From Deltaproteobacteria bacterium (lineage in GTDB: Bacteria > Myxococcota_A > Polyangia > Polyangiales > Houyiibacteriaceae), in NCBI GenBank assembly GCA_027295555.1, contig JAPUKT010000351.1, forward strand, positions 1 to 7,104: a stretch of 7,104 bases of DNA, in the 5' to 3' direction. Position 1 is the stretch's first letter. Each line of letters opens with the position of its first letter. The translations under genes were made by a program, and so were the position numbers. The notes below the pieces were generated by a model. The model made no database searches. It was not told where the DNA came from and was given only the letters and a program-made list of their open reading frames with translations. This document shows, piece after piece, positions 1 through 5,814 of this stretch.

Positions 1-34
1 GACTCTTCCTTCGCGCGTGGGCCGTTCGCGTGCG

Positions 35-526
35 CTAGTCGCCGCGTTCCATCGCAGGCCAGGCCACGATCGTGGCGGAGCACGGTTCGAGCAAGAACAC
101 GTCCTTCGGTCCTGAGCGAATGTGGCCGCTCCCGAGCCAGATGCCGAGGTACTGCTCCCTCATCGGGAACTGCAGGAATCGAACGCCGATCGTGCCGTCT
201 TCGATGCCGACGACGTAGACCGGAATCTTGAGGCCGGCCGCGGGCTCCGACATTCCGTTCCAACTCAACACTGCAAGCGCGCGCTTTCCGACGAACTCTT
301 CGTATTTCAACGACTCGTCGATGGGCTCACACCCGTCGGCGATGCGCCGCGAGGCTTTGCCGCCGTCGAGCGGGGCCTGCCGTCGTGAAGCTTCCGAGGC
401 TTCCGCCGGCTCCGAGTCTTGCTCTGCTTCCTCCGAGCCGCGTCGTGGCAGGGTGGCTGCCAGCACGACCCCCAGTGCAACGAGGCCGACCACGATCCAA
501 CGACGAAAATTGCTGTTGCTTGCCAT
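35..526 (-). CDS. Hypothetical membrane-anchored protein with one N-terminal helix
   Basis: I do not recognise the family and assign no function. The 163-residue protein opens with a short polar stretch containing RR, then one hydrophobic helix at about residues 10-26, which looks like an uncleaved signal anchor. An Ala/Glu/Ser-rich linker follows (about 30-50), and then a compact soluble domain (about 62-160) that would lie outside the inner membrane. That domain has only two cysteines (C66 and C149), one near each end, which could form a disulfide in the periplasm; this is inference. Its hydrophobic pattern (KIPVYVVGIEDGTIGVRFLQF) suggests a beta-rich fold. The ATG at 524-526 is directly preceded by GGGG with no usable Shine-Dalgarno spacing, and the leader can fold (see 527-552). 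It is divergent from the amidohydrolase gene. The codon pattern and the anchor support a real gene; the function is unknown. Confidence 0.7.
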   Translation of the reverse strand: MASNSNFRRWIVVGLVALGVVLAATLPRRGSEEAEQDSEPAEASEASRRQAPLDGGKASRRIADGCEPIDESLKYEEFVGKRALAVLSWNGMSEPAAGLKIPVYVVGIEDGTIGVRFLQFPMREQYLGIWLGSGHIRSGPKDVFLLEPCSATIVAWPAMERGD

Positions 527-552
527 CCCCGGATGGTGGGGATTTGTCCCCC
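527..552 (-). promoter_or_regulatory. Possible alternative hairpins in the leader of the 35-526 gene
   Basis: Read on the minus strand, the bases before the start codon are a G5 block, ACAAAT, a C4 block, ACCATCC and a G4 block that touches the ATG. The C4 block can pair with either G block: GGGGA/TCCCC around a CAAA loop, or CCCC/GGGG around a 7-base loop next to the start codon. The two stems exclude each other. The pairing is visible in the sequence; a regulatory role is speculation. Confidence 0.2.
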
Positions 553-596
553 GACCTGCAAGTCAGGAATGACACCAATTGAGTTTCAGGTCTGGC
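549..596. promoter_or_regulatory. Imperfect inverted repeat between divergent genes, possible operator
   Basis: Arms 549-564 and 581-596 are inverted copies that match at 12 of 16 positions, with a perfect GACCTG/CAGGTC core and a 16-base spacer. It lies between the divergent membrane-protein and amidohydrolase genes, where a shared regulator could bind. No regulator gene is next to it, so the assignment is tentative. Confidence 0.25.
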
Positions 597-654
597 TTCA
601 TCCAATCCTAGCTCGACGCGCTCTTTGCGCCGCTCGGAGGTATAACGGGAACCT

Positions 655-660
655 GAGGAG
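655..660 (+). promoter_or_regulatory. Ribosome binding site of the amidohydrolase gene
   Basis: GAGGAG ends 6 bases before the ATG at 667. It is the best Shine-Dalgarno match in the window and fixes that start. A TATAAC hexamer at 641-646 could be a -10 element, but I see no acceptable -35 at the right distance. Confidence 0.65.
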
Positions 661-666
661 AAGTGC

Positions 667-1590
667 ATGACCTCGACCGACGCGATTCCTGTGATCGACA
701 TGTGGGCCCCGATCGTTCCGACCGCGGAGATCATGGCCGACTTCGCAGGATTTCCTGAACCGATGCTCGGATACCTGCGGGTGTTCTTCAAGCGCGAGCC
801 GACGCTTGACCTCGTCCGGGACTTCGCTCACGGATTGATCCAAGACGACGAGACCATTCTCGCGGAGCTCGACAAAGCCAACATCGCGCGAACCCTGATC
901 ACCGGTTTCGACGAGACTTCGACGGCTGGCAGGCGCTTCATTTCGAATGAGGCAATCGCAGCGATCGTGGAACGACAGCCAGGTCGTTTTCTTCCGTTTG
1001 CCGGAGCCGACATCATGCGTGGCGCAGAAGCTCTGCACGAGGTCGAGTACTGGGTGAAGGAAAAGAGCTTTGTCGGTCTGAGCCTTCGTCCGTTCATGAT
1101 CGACCTTCCCGCGGACGACAAGCACTACTATCCGTTCTACGCCAAATGCGTCGAGCTCGAGATTCCGGTGAGCGTTCATGCATCCGCGAACTGGACCACG
1201 GTGAGGTCGAGTGAGCTCGGTCATCCGCGTCACTTCGACCGCGTTGCATGTGACTTTCCGGAGCTGAAGCTGATCCTCAGTCACGCGGGGTATCCATGGG
1301 TGCTCGAGGCCTGCCTCCTCGCTTGGAAACATCCGAACGTCTACTTGGAGCTAGCGGCGCACCGCCCGAAGTACTTTACGGCGGTTGGTGCAGGCTGGGA
1401 GCCGCTACTCTGCTACGGACAGAGCACGATCCAGGATAAGGTTCTCTATGGCACGGGCGCGTTCTTGCTCGGGAGGCGGCCTGCCGACCTTCTAGCAGAG
1501 ATGCGCGCGCTTCCGATCCGTCCCGACATCCTCGAGAAATGGCTGTGGCGAAACGCAGCCGCCCTGATGGGCATCGATGTCGGCGGCTGA
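667..1590 (+). CDS. Amidohydrolase family 2 (ACMSD-like TIM barrel) protein with altered metal site
   Basis: This 307-residue protein has the layout of the amidohydrolase-2 family, whose members hydrolyse or decarboxylate small organic acids using a metal in a TIM barrel. Visible landmarks are the first strand VIDMWAP (residues 9-15), the strand-5 motif SVHAS with H171, the strand-6 motif LILSHAGYPWV with H206, the late strand VLYGTGAFLL (259-268), and the C-terminal helix WRNAAALMGI (294-303) where the family has its NAA-LG signature. Length is normal. The usual first-strand D-x-H-x-H reads D-M-W-A-P here (W13 and P15 in place of His), and the usual late-strand G-S/T-D reads G-T-G (G264 in place of the catalytic Asp). 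Two His ligands remain. It may be a divergent subfamily with a changed reaction or a non-catalytic relative. The start is set by GAGGAG at 655-660. The stop lies 3 bases from the stop of the convergent P450 gene. The soluble, cytoplasmic assignment is inferred from the lack of a signal peptide; substrate unknown. Confidence 0.88.
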   Translation: MTSTDAIPVIDMWAPIVPTAEIMADFAGFPEPMLGYLRVFFKREPTLDLVRDFAHGLIQDDETILAELDKANIARTLITGFDETSTAGRRFISNEAIAAIVERQPGRFLPFAGADIMRGAEALHEVEYWVKEKSFVGLSLRPFMIDLPADDKHYYPFYAKCVELEIPVSVHASANWTTVRSSELGHPRHFDRVACDFPELKLILSHAGYPWVLEACLLAWKHPNVYLELAAHRPKYFTAVGAGWEPLLCYGQSTIQDKVLYGTGAFLLGRRPADLLAEMRALPIRPDILEKWLWRNAAALMGIDVGG

Positions 1591-1593
1591 CGG

Positions 1594-2997
1594 CTATCCC
1601 CGTGAATCAGCGTAAGCGGCTTCGAAGAAGCGAACGTCCATGGGCATGCCTCGCTTCCCGGGATGCATGGAAAGCTCGGTCACGAAGTCCGGCTCGAAGC
1701 CCTCCGGTACGTTGGGCTCGACGCGTCGAAGGAGAGTGCCGAGGATCATTCGCATCTCCATCATCGCGAACTGTTTGCCGAGACAGACGCGTGGCCCGCC
1801 CGCGAAAGGAGTGTACGCGCCACGCGGGAGGCTTCGCTCGAACTCGCGCGTCCAACGCTCAGGCCGGAACTCCAGCGGGTTGTCGTAGTACTTGGCGTTC
1901 CGACCCATTGCGATGTGGCTGATGGTGACCGCCTGACCCTTCTTGAATTCGTAGCCCTCGATGATGAGATCGATTTGCGGCTCGCGTGCGTAGGCCCAGA
2001 CGGACGGAAGAAGGCGCAGGGACTCCTTCACGACCATCTCGAGATACGGAAGGTTCGGAAGGTCTTCAACCTCGATGCGCGGCCCTTGAATCACGCGGTC
2101 GAGCTCCTCGCGCATCTTGGCAACTTTGTCGGGGTTCTTGGCAAGCAGGTACCAGGCCCAGGTGAGCGCGTGAGCCGTCGTTTCGTGGCCGGCGAAGATC
2201 AAGGTCATGGCCTCATCCCGGAGCTGCTTCTCCGTCATCCTGCCCTGCTCGTCCTCGACGAAAACCATGTGTGAGAAGAGGTCGCCTCGGTCCTTGCCGG
2301 TCTTTCGCCTGTCTTCGATCGCGCGATGGATGATCTCTTCCACAGCTTTGATCGCTTTCCACTTGCGGCGGTTCTCCTTGGTAGGCCACCAACTGGGCCG
2401 CGGGAACATCTTGTCGGCATCGCGAACGAGGATTTCGCTGATGTCGACCATCGCGCTCCGAATGCTCTTCGCATCGCCCTTTTCGACGTCGATGTCGAAC
2501 AACGTATCGGCGACGACGACCAGCGCAAGGCTGATGATCTCTTCGCGAAAGTCCCGGCGCTCCCCGGCCTGCCAACGGTCGATCATGCGCTCGGTGAAGT
2601 CGACCATCCGTGTCGCGTAGGCGTCGACCCGTTTCTTGTGGAAACCGGGCATGATCAACTTGTGCTGGCGCTTCCACGACTCACCGTCGTTGGGCACGAG
2701 GCCTTCGCCGAGGAACGGCTTCCACATCATCTTGATGTGGGCGGGCTTGTAGAAGTGCTGCCAGTGCGTGACGTTGATCGCGTTCACGACGGTGGGGTCG
2801 CGAACGAAGATGAGATCCCTACCCAAGACACGGGCCGAGAAGACGTCACCGTGGTCTCGGTGGCCGTCGATCAAAAACCCCGAACGGTCTGCAGCCAGCT
2901 GCTTGAGGTTTCCCCAAAACCAATGGCCCGGCTTCCGCGGGATCGGTCGGGTCGCGATCAGGCTCGCGTCGGTCTGGACTGCAGTCTCCCCTGGCAC
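1594..2997 (-). CDS. Cytochrome P450
   Basis: This is a complete cytochrome P450, a heme-thiolate monooxygenase that would insert oxygen into a small hydrophobic substrate using electrons from a separate partner; no ferredoxin or reductase gene is in view. Numbered from the upstream TTG (481-residue frame), it shows the proline-rich hinge RPIPRKPG (31-38), the C-helix segment starting W122, the I-helix oxygen-activation motif AGHETT (283-288), the K-helix ExxR (E339, R342), the FRPERW segment (391-396) and the heme loop FAGGPRVCLG (412-421) with ligand C419. No membrane anchor is evident, so it is probably soluble. In-frame start candidates are TTG 3039, TTG 3006 and GTG 2997, none with a good ribosome site. 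I prefer GTG 2997 (467 residues): it leaves a normal-length N-terminus, and the first 14 codons of the longer frame contain a 24-base dyad that looks like an operator. The AGHETT and PRVCLG style resembles the fatty-acid/xenobiotic P450 type, but the substrate cannot be read from sequence. Confidence 0.93.
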   Translation of the reverse strand: MPGETAVQTDASLIATRPIPRKPGHWFWGNLKQLAADRSGFLIDGHRDHGDVFSARVLGRDLIFVRDPTVVNAINVTHWQHFYKPAHIKMMWKPFLGEGLVPNDGESWKRQHKLIMPGFHKKRVDAYATRMVDFTERMIDRWQAGERRDFREEIISLALVVVADTLFDIDVEKGDAKSIRSAMVDISEILVRDADKMFPRPSWWPTKENRRKWKAIKAVEEIIHRAIEDRRKTGKDRGDLFSHMVFVEDEQGRMTEKQLRDEAMTLIFAGHETTAHALTWAWYLLAKNPDKVAKMREELDRVIQGPRIEVEDLPNLPYLEMVVKESLRLLPSVWAYAREPQIDLIIEGYEFKKGQAVTISHIAMGRNAKYYDNPLEFRPERWTREFERSLPRGAYTPFAGGPRVCLGKQFAMMEMRMILGTLLRRVEPNVPEGFEPDFVTELSMHPGKRGMPMDVRFFEAAYADSRG

Positions 2998-3006
2998 TTT
3001 AGTCAA

Positions 3007-3030
3007 CCCGTTGTAAACGTAACTAACGGG
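3007..3030. promoter_or_regulatory. 24-base dyad, possible operator for the P450 gene
   Basis: The stretch reads CCCGTT-N4-ACGT-N4-AACGGG. The outer 6-base arms are perfect inverted repeats and the centre is self-complementary; only the two 4-base segments between them do not pair. It sits in an AT-richer patch just upstream of the preferred P450 start. The size and symmetry fit a homodimeric helix-turn-helix repressor such as TetR or MarR types, which often control P450 genes. No regulator gene is present in the window. Confidence 0.4.
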
Positions 3031-3073
3031 GGTTCGCAACCCGTCGCACGGAGTGCCAGCCGTAAGGACATTT

Positions 3074-3102
3074 TTGCGGACGGGGCCGAAGCAAGCTATA
3101 CG
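3074..3102 (+). promoter_or_regulatory. Sigma-70-like promoter of the lipoprotein gene
   Basis: TTGCGG at 3074-3079 and TATACG at 3097-3102 are separated by exactly 17 bases. The expected transcription start, about 7 bases after the -10, falls at about 3109, next to the ATG at 3111, and no Shine-Dalgarno precedes that ATG. This suggests a leaderless or nearly leaderless message. A 7-base direct repeat, GGCCGAA (3084-3090 and 3102-3108), flanks the -10. Confidence 0.4.
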
Positions 3103-3110
3103 GCCGAACC

Positions 3111-3578
3111 ATGCATAACAATACTTTTAGTTTCTTCGTGCTGGCGTGCACAGGGTTGTTGGTCCTTGGGTGTGGTGACGATGGCGGCGGCGGTAGCCAC
3201 TGTCCTACGGGCGAGGTCGAGTGTGATGGCGTTTGCATCCCGGAGATCGAGACGACTCTCGAAGGTGCGCAGGGCATCCAGGCGGCAGTCTTCGACATCA
3301 GCTGCACACTCAGTGCCTGCCATGACAGCCAAGCCCCGCAGGAGATGTTGAGCCTGATCTCAGTCGAGGTCTCGCGAGCGAACCTGATCGACGTGGAAGC
3401 CGTTCAGGTGAGCAAGCCGAGAGTGGATCCAGGCAACGTCGAGAACTCATATATCATCAACAAGGTGCTCGGCGAGGGCATAGCCCCTACGACGCTGCAG
3501 ATGCCTTTTGGCATTATCCCGCTTTGCGACGCGAAGATCGAGGCTCTCGTGGAGTGGGTCGCCCTCGGCGCACCTTAG
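3111..3578 (+). CDS. Lipoprotein with CX4CH motif, putative c-type-cytochrome-like domain
   Basis: The 155-residue protein starts with a clear lipoprotein signal: a hydrophobic stretch and the lipobox LVLGC with acyl-accepting C21. G22-D23-D24 follow, with a glycine-rich linker. A short cysteine cluster, C-x6-C-x3-C (C31, C38, C42), comes next and resembles the CxxG...CxGxC motifs seen in myxobacterial surface proteins. The main domain (about 52-155) has the order known from small Myxococcota envelope proteins: SCTLSACHD (C65, C70, H71), a middle segment, RVDPGNVENSYIINKVLG (104-121), MPFG (131-134, M131 a possible axial ligand) and the C-terminal EALVEWVALGAP. C65-x4-C70-H71 is a known variant of the CxxCH heme-attachment site, so heme binding in the periplasm or on the outer membrane is plausible but unproven. 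The start is fixed by the signal peptide and a well-spaced promoter. The aldo/keto reductase gene follows after 21 bases and may be co-transcribed. Confidence 0.82.
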   Translation: MHNNTFSFFVLACTGLLVLGCGDDGGGGSHCPTGEVECDGVCIPEIETTLEGAQGIQAAVFDISCTLSACHDSQAPQEMLSLISVEVSRANLIDVEAVQVSKPRVDPGNVENSYIINKVLGEGIAPTTLQMPFGIIPLCDAKIEALVEWVALGAP

Positions 3579-3584
3579 TCGCCT

Positions 3585-3591
3585 GAAAGGA
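3585..3591 (+). promoter_or_regulatory. Ribosome binding site of the aldo/keto reductase gene
   Basis: GAAAGGA ends 8 bases before the ATG at 3600. A second in-frame ATG lies at 3606, but its spacing would be 14 bases, so 3600 is the better start. Confidence 0.5.
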
Positions 3592-3599
3592 CGGCACCC

Positions 3600-4562
3600 A
3601 TGGAGATGGAGTATCGGCGACTCGGTCAAGCTGGAATCAAGGTCAGCGTCCTGTCGTTCGGCTCCTGGGTGACGTTCCACAACCAACTCGGTCATCAAAC
3701 CGCCTTGGAGTGCATGCAAGCGGCGTGGGACGCAGGCGTGAACTTCTTCGACAACGCCGAGATCTATGCGAACGGCGCGTCGGAAAAGATCATGGGTGAC
3801 GTCGCGCGCGAGCTTGGTTGGCCCCGCGAGTCGTACCTGCTTTCGACCAAGCTCTACTGGGGCCTCCGCGAAGGCCCGAACACGAACAAGACGCTCAACC
3901 GAAAGTACCTGCTGCACGCCATCGATCGGTCGCTCGAGCGGCTCGGCGTGGATTTCGTCGACCTCCTGTTTTGCCACCGGGCGGACCCCGACACGCCGGT
4001 CGAGGAAACGGTGTGGGCCATGCACGACATCGTGTCGTCCGGCCGGGCGCTCTATTGGGGGACGTCGGAATGGCCCGCGCATGCCATTGCCGATGCCTAC
4101 GAAATCGCCGAACGGTACAACCTGAGAAAACCGGTCGTGGAGCAGCCACAGTACAACCTGCTCTCGCGAGAGCGAGTGGAGGAAGAGTACGCGTCCCTCT
4201 ACGAGAAGTACGGGATGGGTGCGACGATTTGGAGCCCGCTCGCATCGGGAGCGCTCACCGGGAAGTACCTCGAAGAGGTTCCCGCGGAGAGCCGAGCCAA
4301 CTTGCCGGGCTACGAGTGGCTGCGCGAGTTCATCGTCTCGCCCGAAAGCCACGAGACGGTGCGGCGAGTCGTCGAGGTTGCAAAAGAGCTCGGGTGCACC
4401 CCCGCCCAGGTCGCCATCGCATGGTGCGCAAAGAATCCGCATGTGTCGACAGTCATCACCGGCGCGAGCCGCGTGGAGCAAGTTCGCGAAAACATGGAAG
4501 CGCTCCAGGTGATTCCACTTCTGACCGACGAGGTGATGGCGCGCCTCGAAGACGCGGCCTAG
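3600..4562 (+). CDS. Aldo/keto reductase, Kv-beta-like subfamily
   Basis: The 320-residue protein is a full-length NADPH-dependent aldo/keto reductase, a soluble TIM barrel that reduces aldehydes and ketones to alcohols. It reads closely along the voltage-gated potassium channel beta-subunit branch (AKR6-type): YRRLGQAGIKVSVLSFGSW at the N-terminus, FFDNAEIYANG, RKYLLHAIDRSLERLGVDFVD, PDTPVEETVWAM, YWGTSEW, WSPLASGALTGKY, and the cofactor-end motif GAS-x3-Q-x2-EN (288-298). The catalytic tetrad is complete: D51, Y56, K84 and H126. In animal Kv-beta proteins, as I recall them, the equivalent of H126 is Asn, so this bacterial enzyme looks fully equipped for catalysis. It lies 21 bases after the lipoprotein gene and probably shares its transcript. 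Its TAG stop overlaps the stop of the convergent gene at 4559. The natural substrate is unknown; bacterial members of this branch are often described as broad carbonyl or methylglyoxal reductases. Confidence 0.95.
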   Translation: MEMEYRRLGQAGIKVSVLSFGSWVTFHNQLGHQTALECMQAAWDAGVNFFDNAEIYANGASEKIMGDVARELGWPRESYLLSTKLYWGLREGPNTNKTLNRKYLLHAIDRSLERLGVDFVDLLFCHRADPDTPVEETVWAMHDIVSSGRALYWGTSEWPAHAIADAYEIAERYNLRKPVVEQPQYNLLSRERVEEEYASLYEKYGMGATIWSPLASGALTGKYLEEVPAESRANLPGYEWLREFIVSPESHETVRRVVEVAKELGCTPAQVAIAWCAKNPHVSTVITGASRVEQVRENMEALQVIPLLTDEVMARLEDAA

Positions 4563-5389
4563 AACTGCCCGACGACCTGGGCGCCGGCGAACTTCCGCCC
4601 GACCGCTGGCGAGGCGCTCCATTTCACGGACTTGGGTGGGCCTTGACCTCGGAGGTACGCGTTCCAATGCTCTTCTTCCACGGTGCCGCGGAAGGAGAAC
4701 GCAAAGCCGAGAACCCCGACGCCTAGTGCGACCCCGCCCGTGACGTAACCGATGGTCGCGGCATCGGTTGAAAGATTTGCGGCCGGTGTGAGGCCGAGGA
4801 TCAACCCGCCCGTAAGCGCCATACCGAAGCTCGTCCAACGCGCCATCGTGAGCTCGCGATGAGCGGCGTCGGAGGTATTGCGAAACTCACCTTCGAAACG
4901 GCCCAGCTCGCGAAGTGTGAGCTTCGACTGCGTTGACCGCTGCCAACGCTCCAAGCGCTTCTCCGATGCGCTCTTCGTGGAGAGTTGGACAATCCCGACC
5001 GCCATTCCCAGCCCAGCTGCGCCTACGAGGAGGAGGCCCACGCCCTTGTTGAGCTCGTTGTTGGGTGGGGTCCGAACGAACGACCAGATGCCCAGACCCA
5101 TGACCGCGGCGCTACCGATGAGGGCGTAGGAGCCGCCGGTCAGACGGTCACGGCGTCCGCTTTTTGCCAGGTACTCTAGCCATGCACCGAGCCGTGCTTG
5201 ATCGGCCTCGGGCGCCAGCGGCTCGGGATCGGTCACTTCCAAGGTCAACACTGGGGGCGGCTCGGGTGTCCCCGGCGGCGGCTCGATAACGACGTCGCCC
5301 GCCTGGGCGTCTGCCGTGATGGAGGGGCTTGCCGTCACGGTGGTCACGATGGCGATGAGCACAGCAACGGAGCATCTCTGCCTTTTCAT
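4559..5389 (-). CDS. Exported multi-helix membrane protein of unknown function
   Basis: I do not recognise the family. The 276-residue product has a basic N-terminus and a hydrophobic stretch ending in DAQA, so a signal peptide cleaved after about A30 is likely. A Pro/Glu-rich linker (about 33-62) follows. Then come two hydrophobic helix pairs, at about 86-104 plus 116-136 and about 184-202 plus 212-233, each followed by a charged segment with Trp (EKRLERWQ and EEEHWNAY). The two halves look like diverged copies of one hairpin module. The region between them (about 140-183) is charged and probably helical. The protein ends in Phe (VVGQF), as many outer-membrane proteins do, but the body looks alpha-helical, so I place it in the inner membrane with low certainty. 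The ATG at 5387-5389 has only a weak GGGA upstream. The stop codon overlaps that of the aldo/keto reductase on the opposite strand, and the start faces the PPOX gene across 29 bases. Confidence 0.75.
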   Translation of the reverse strand: MKRQRCSVAVLIAIVTTVTASPSITADAQAGDVVIEPPPGTPEPPPVLTLEVTDPEPLAPEADQARLGAWLEYLAKSGRRDRLTGGSYALIGSAAVMGLGIWSFVRTPPNNELNKGVGLLLVGAAGLGMAVGIVQLSTKSASEKRLERWQRSTQSKLTLRELGRFEGEFRNTSDAAHRELTMARWTSFGMALTGGLILGLTPAANLSTDAATIGYVTGGVALGVGVLGFAFSFRGTVEEEHWNAYLRGQGPPKSVKWSASPAVGRKFAGAQVVGQF

Positions 5390-5401
5390 CTCGGTCCCGA
5401 C

Positions 5402-5410
5402 ACTAGTATG
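5402..5410. promoter_or_regulatory. Overlapping divergent -10 elements
   Basis: The 29-base gap between divergent genes contains the palindrome ACTAGT extended by ATG. On the plus strand, TAGTAT (5404-5409) is a fair -10 for the PPOX gene; on the minus strand, CATACT (5410-5405) is a fair -10 for the 4559-5389 gene. The -35 regions would lie inside the coding sequences and match poorly. Both leaders would be under about 10 bases. Confidence 0.25.
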
Positions 5411-5418
5411 CTTCCCGG

Positions 5419-5805
5419 ATGTCGGCCATCGATACCCTCGACGAAGCGCGTTACGTCAGCCTCGAAACGTTTCGAAAGGACGGCACCGGCGTGCACACGC
5501 CGGTGTGGATTGCAAGAACGGGCAACGAGCTCGGGATCTTCACCAACGGGGATTCCTACAAAGTGAAGCGCTTGCGGAGGAACCCGAAAATACGAATCGC
5601 TGAATGCGGTGCGACAGGCGCGCTCAAAGGGCCCTGGCATGACGGCACGGCACGCGTGGTCGAAGACAAAGCCGGTCAAGAGACGATCCTCGACGCACTC
5701 TACCGCAAGTACGGCTGGCAGATGAAGCTTGCCGACTGGGGCGCGCGGATCGCGCGAACGAAAAAGAACTGGGCTTTCGTCGCCGTCCGAGTGGCGGAGG
5801 GTTAG
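5419..5805 (+). CDS. PPOX-class probable F420-dependent oxidoreductase, Rv2061-like
   Basis: The 128-residue protein matches the split-barrel pyridoxamine-phosphate-oxidase-like fold, and specifically the small single-domain group typified by mycobacterial Rv2061c. Signature segments are ARYVSLETFRKDGTGVHTPVW (10-30), which forms the first strands; FTNGDSYKVKRLRRNPKIRIAECG (41-64), where the Ser/Lys/Arg residues normally hold the flavin or deazaflavin phosphate; DGTARVVED (75-83); and a C-terminal YGWQMKL...WAFVAVRV segment. Length is normal for the group. It probably works as a cytoplasmic dimer that binds F420, although some relatives bind FMN or heme, and the sequence alone does not decide this. 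The ATG at 5419 gives the expected N-terminus; upstream ATG 5408 is out of frame. A GTG-started gene begins 9 bases after its stop and may be translationally coupled. No F420 biosynthesis gene is in the window. Confidence 0.85.
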   Translation: MSAIDTLDEARYVSLETFRKDGTGVHTPVWIARTGNELGIFTNGDSYKVKRLRRNPKIRIAECGATGALKGPWHDGTARVVEDKAGQETILDALYRKYGWQMKLADWGARIARTKKNWAFVAVRVAEG

Positions 5806-5814
5806 CGCGAGCCA

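Noticed and set aside
1..34. Left edge of the window
   Set aside because: 34 bases after the stop of the first gene, with no visible gene end, hairpin or repeat.
641..646. TATAAC as a full promoter for the amidohydrolase
   Set aside because: It is a fair -10, but no -35-like sequence lies 16-18 bases upstream, so I did not list it as a separate feature.
598..1332. A 244-codon minus-strand frame over the amidohydrolase
   Set aside because: It is a shadow of the conserved gene and has no credible start or domain.
1586..1611. GCTGA/TCAGC inverted repeat at the amidohydrolase/P450 junction considered as a terminator
   Set aside because: The arms are 5 bases with a 16-base loop and no T-run; expected by chance.
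2326..3351. A 341-codon plus-strand frame over the P450 start and the lipoprotein start
   Set aside because: It overlaps the conserved P450 on the other strand and runs through promoter-like DNA; the composition is not protein-like.
3447..4838. A 463-codon open frame on the minus strand across the reductase gene
   Set aside because: It is antisense to a well-recognised aldo/keto reductase, is very rich in Arg, and shows no family motif; it is a by-product of high GC.
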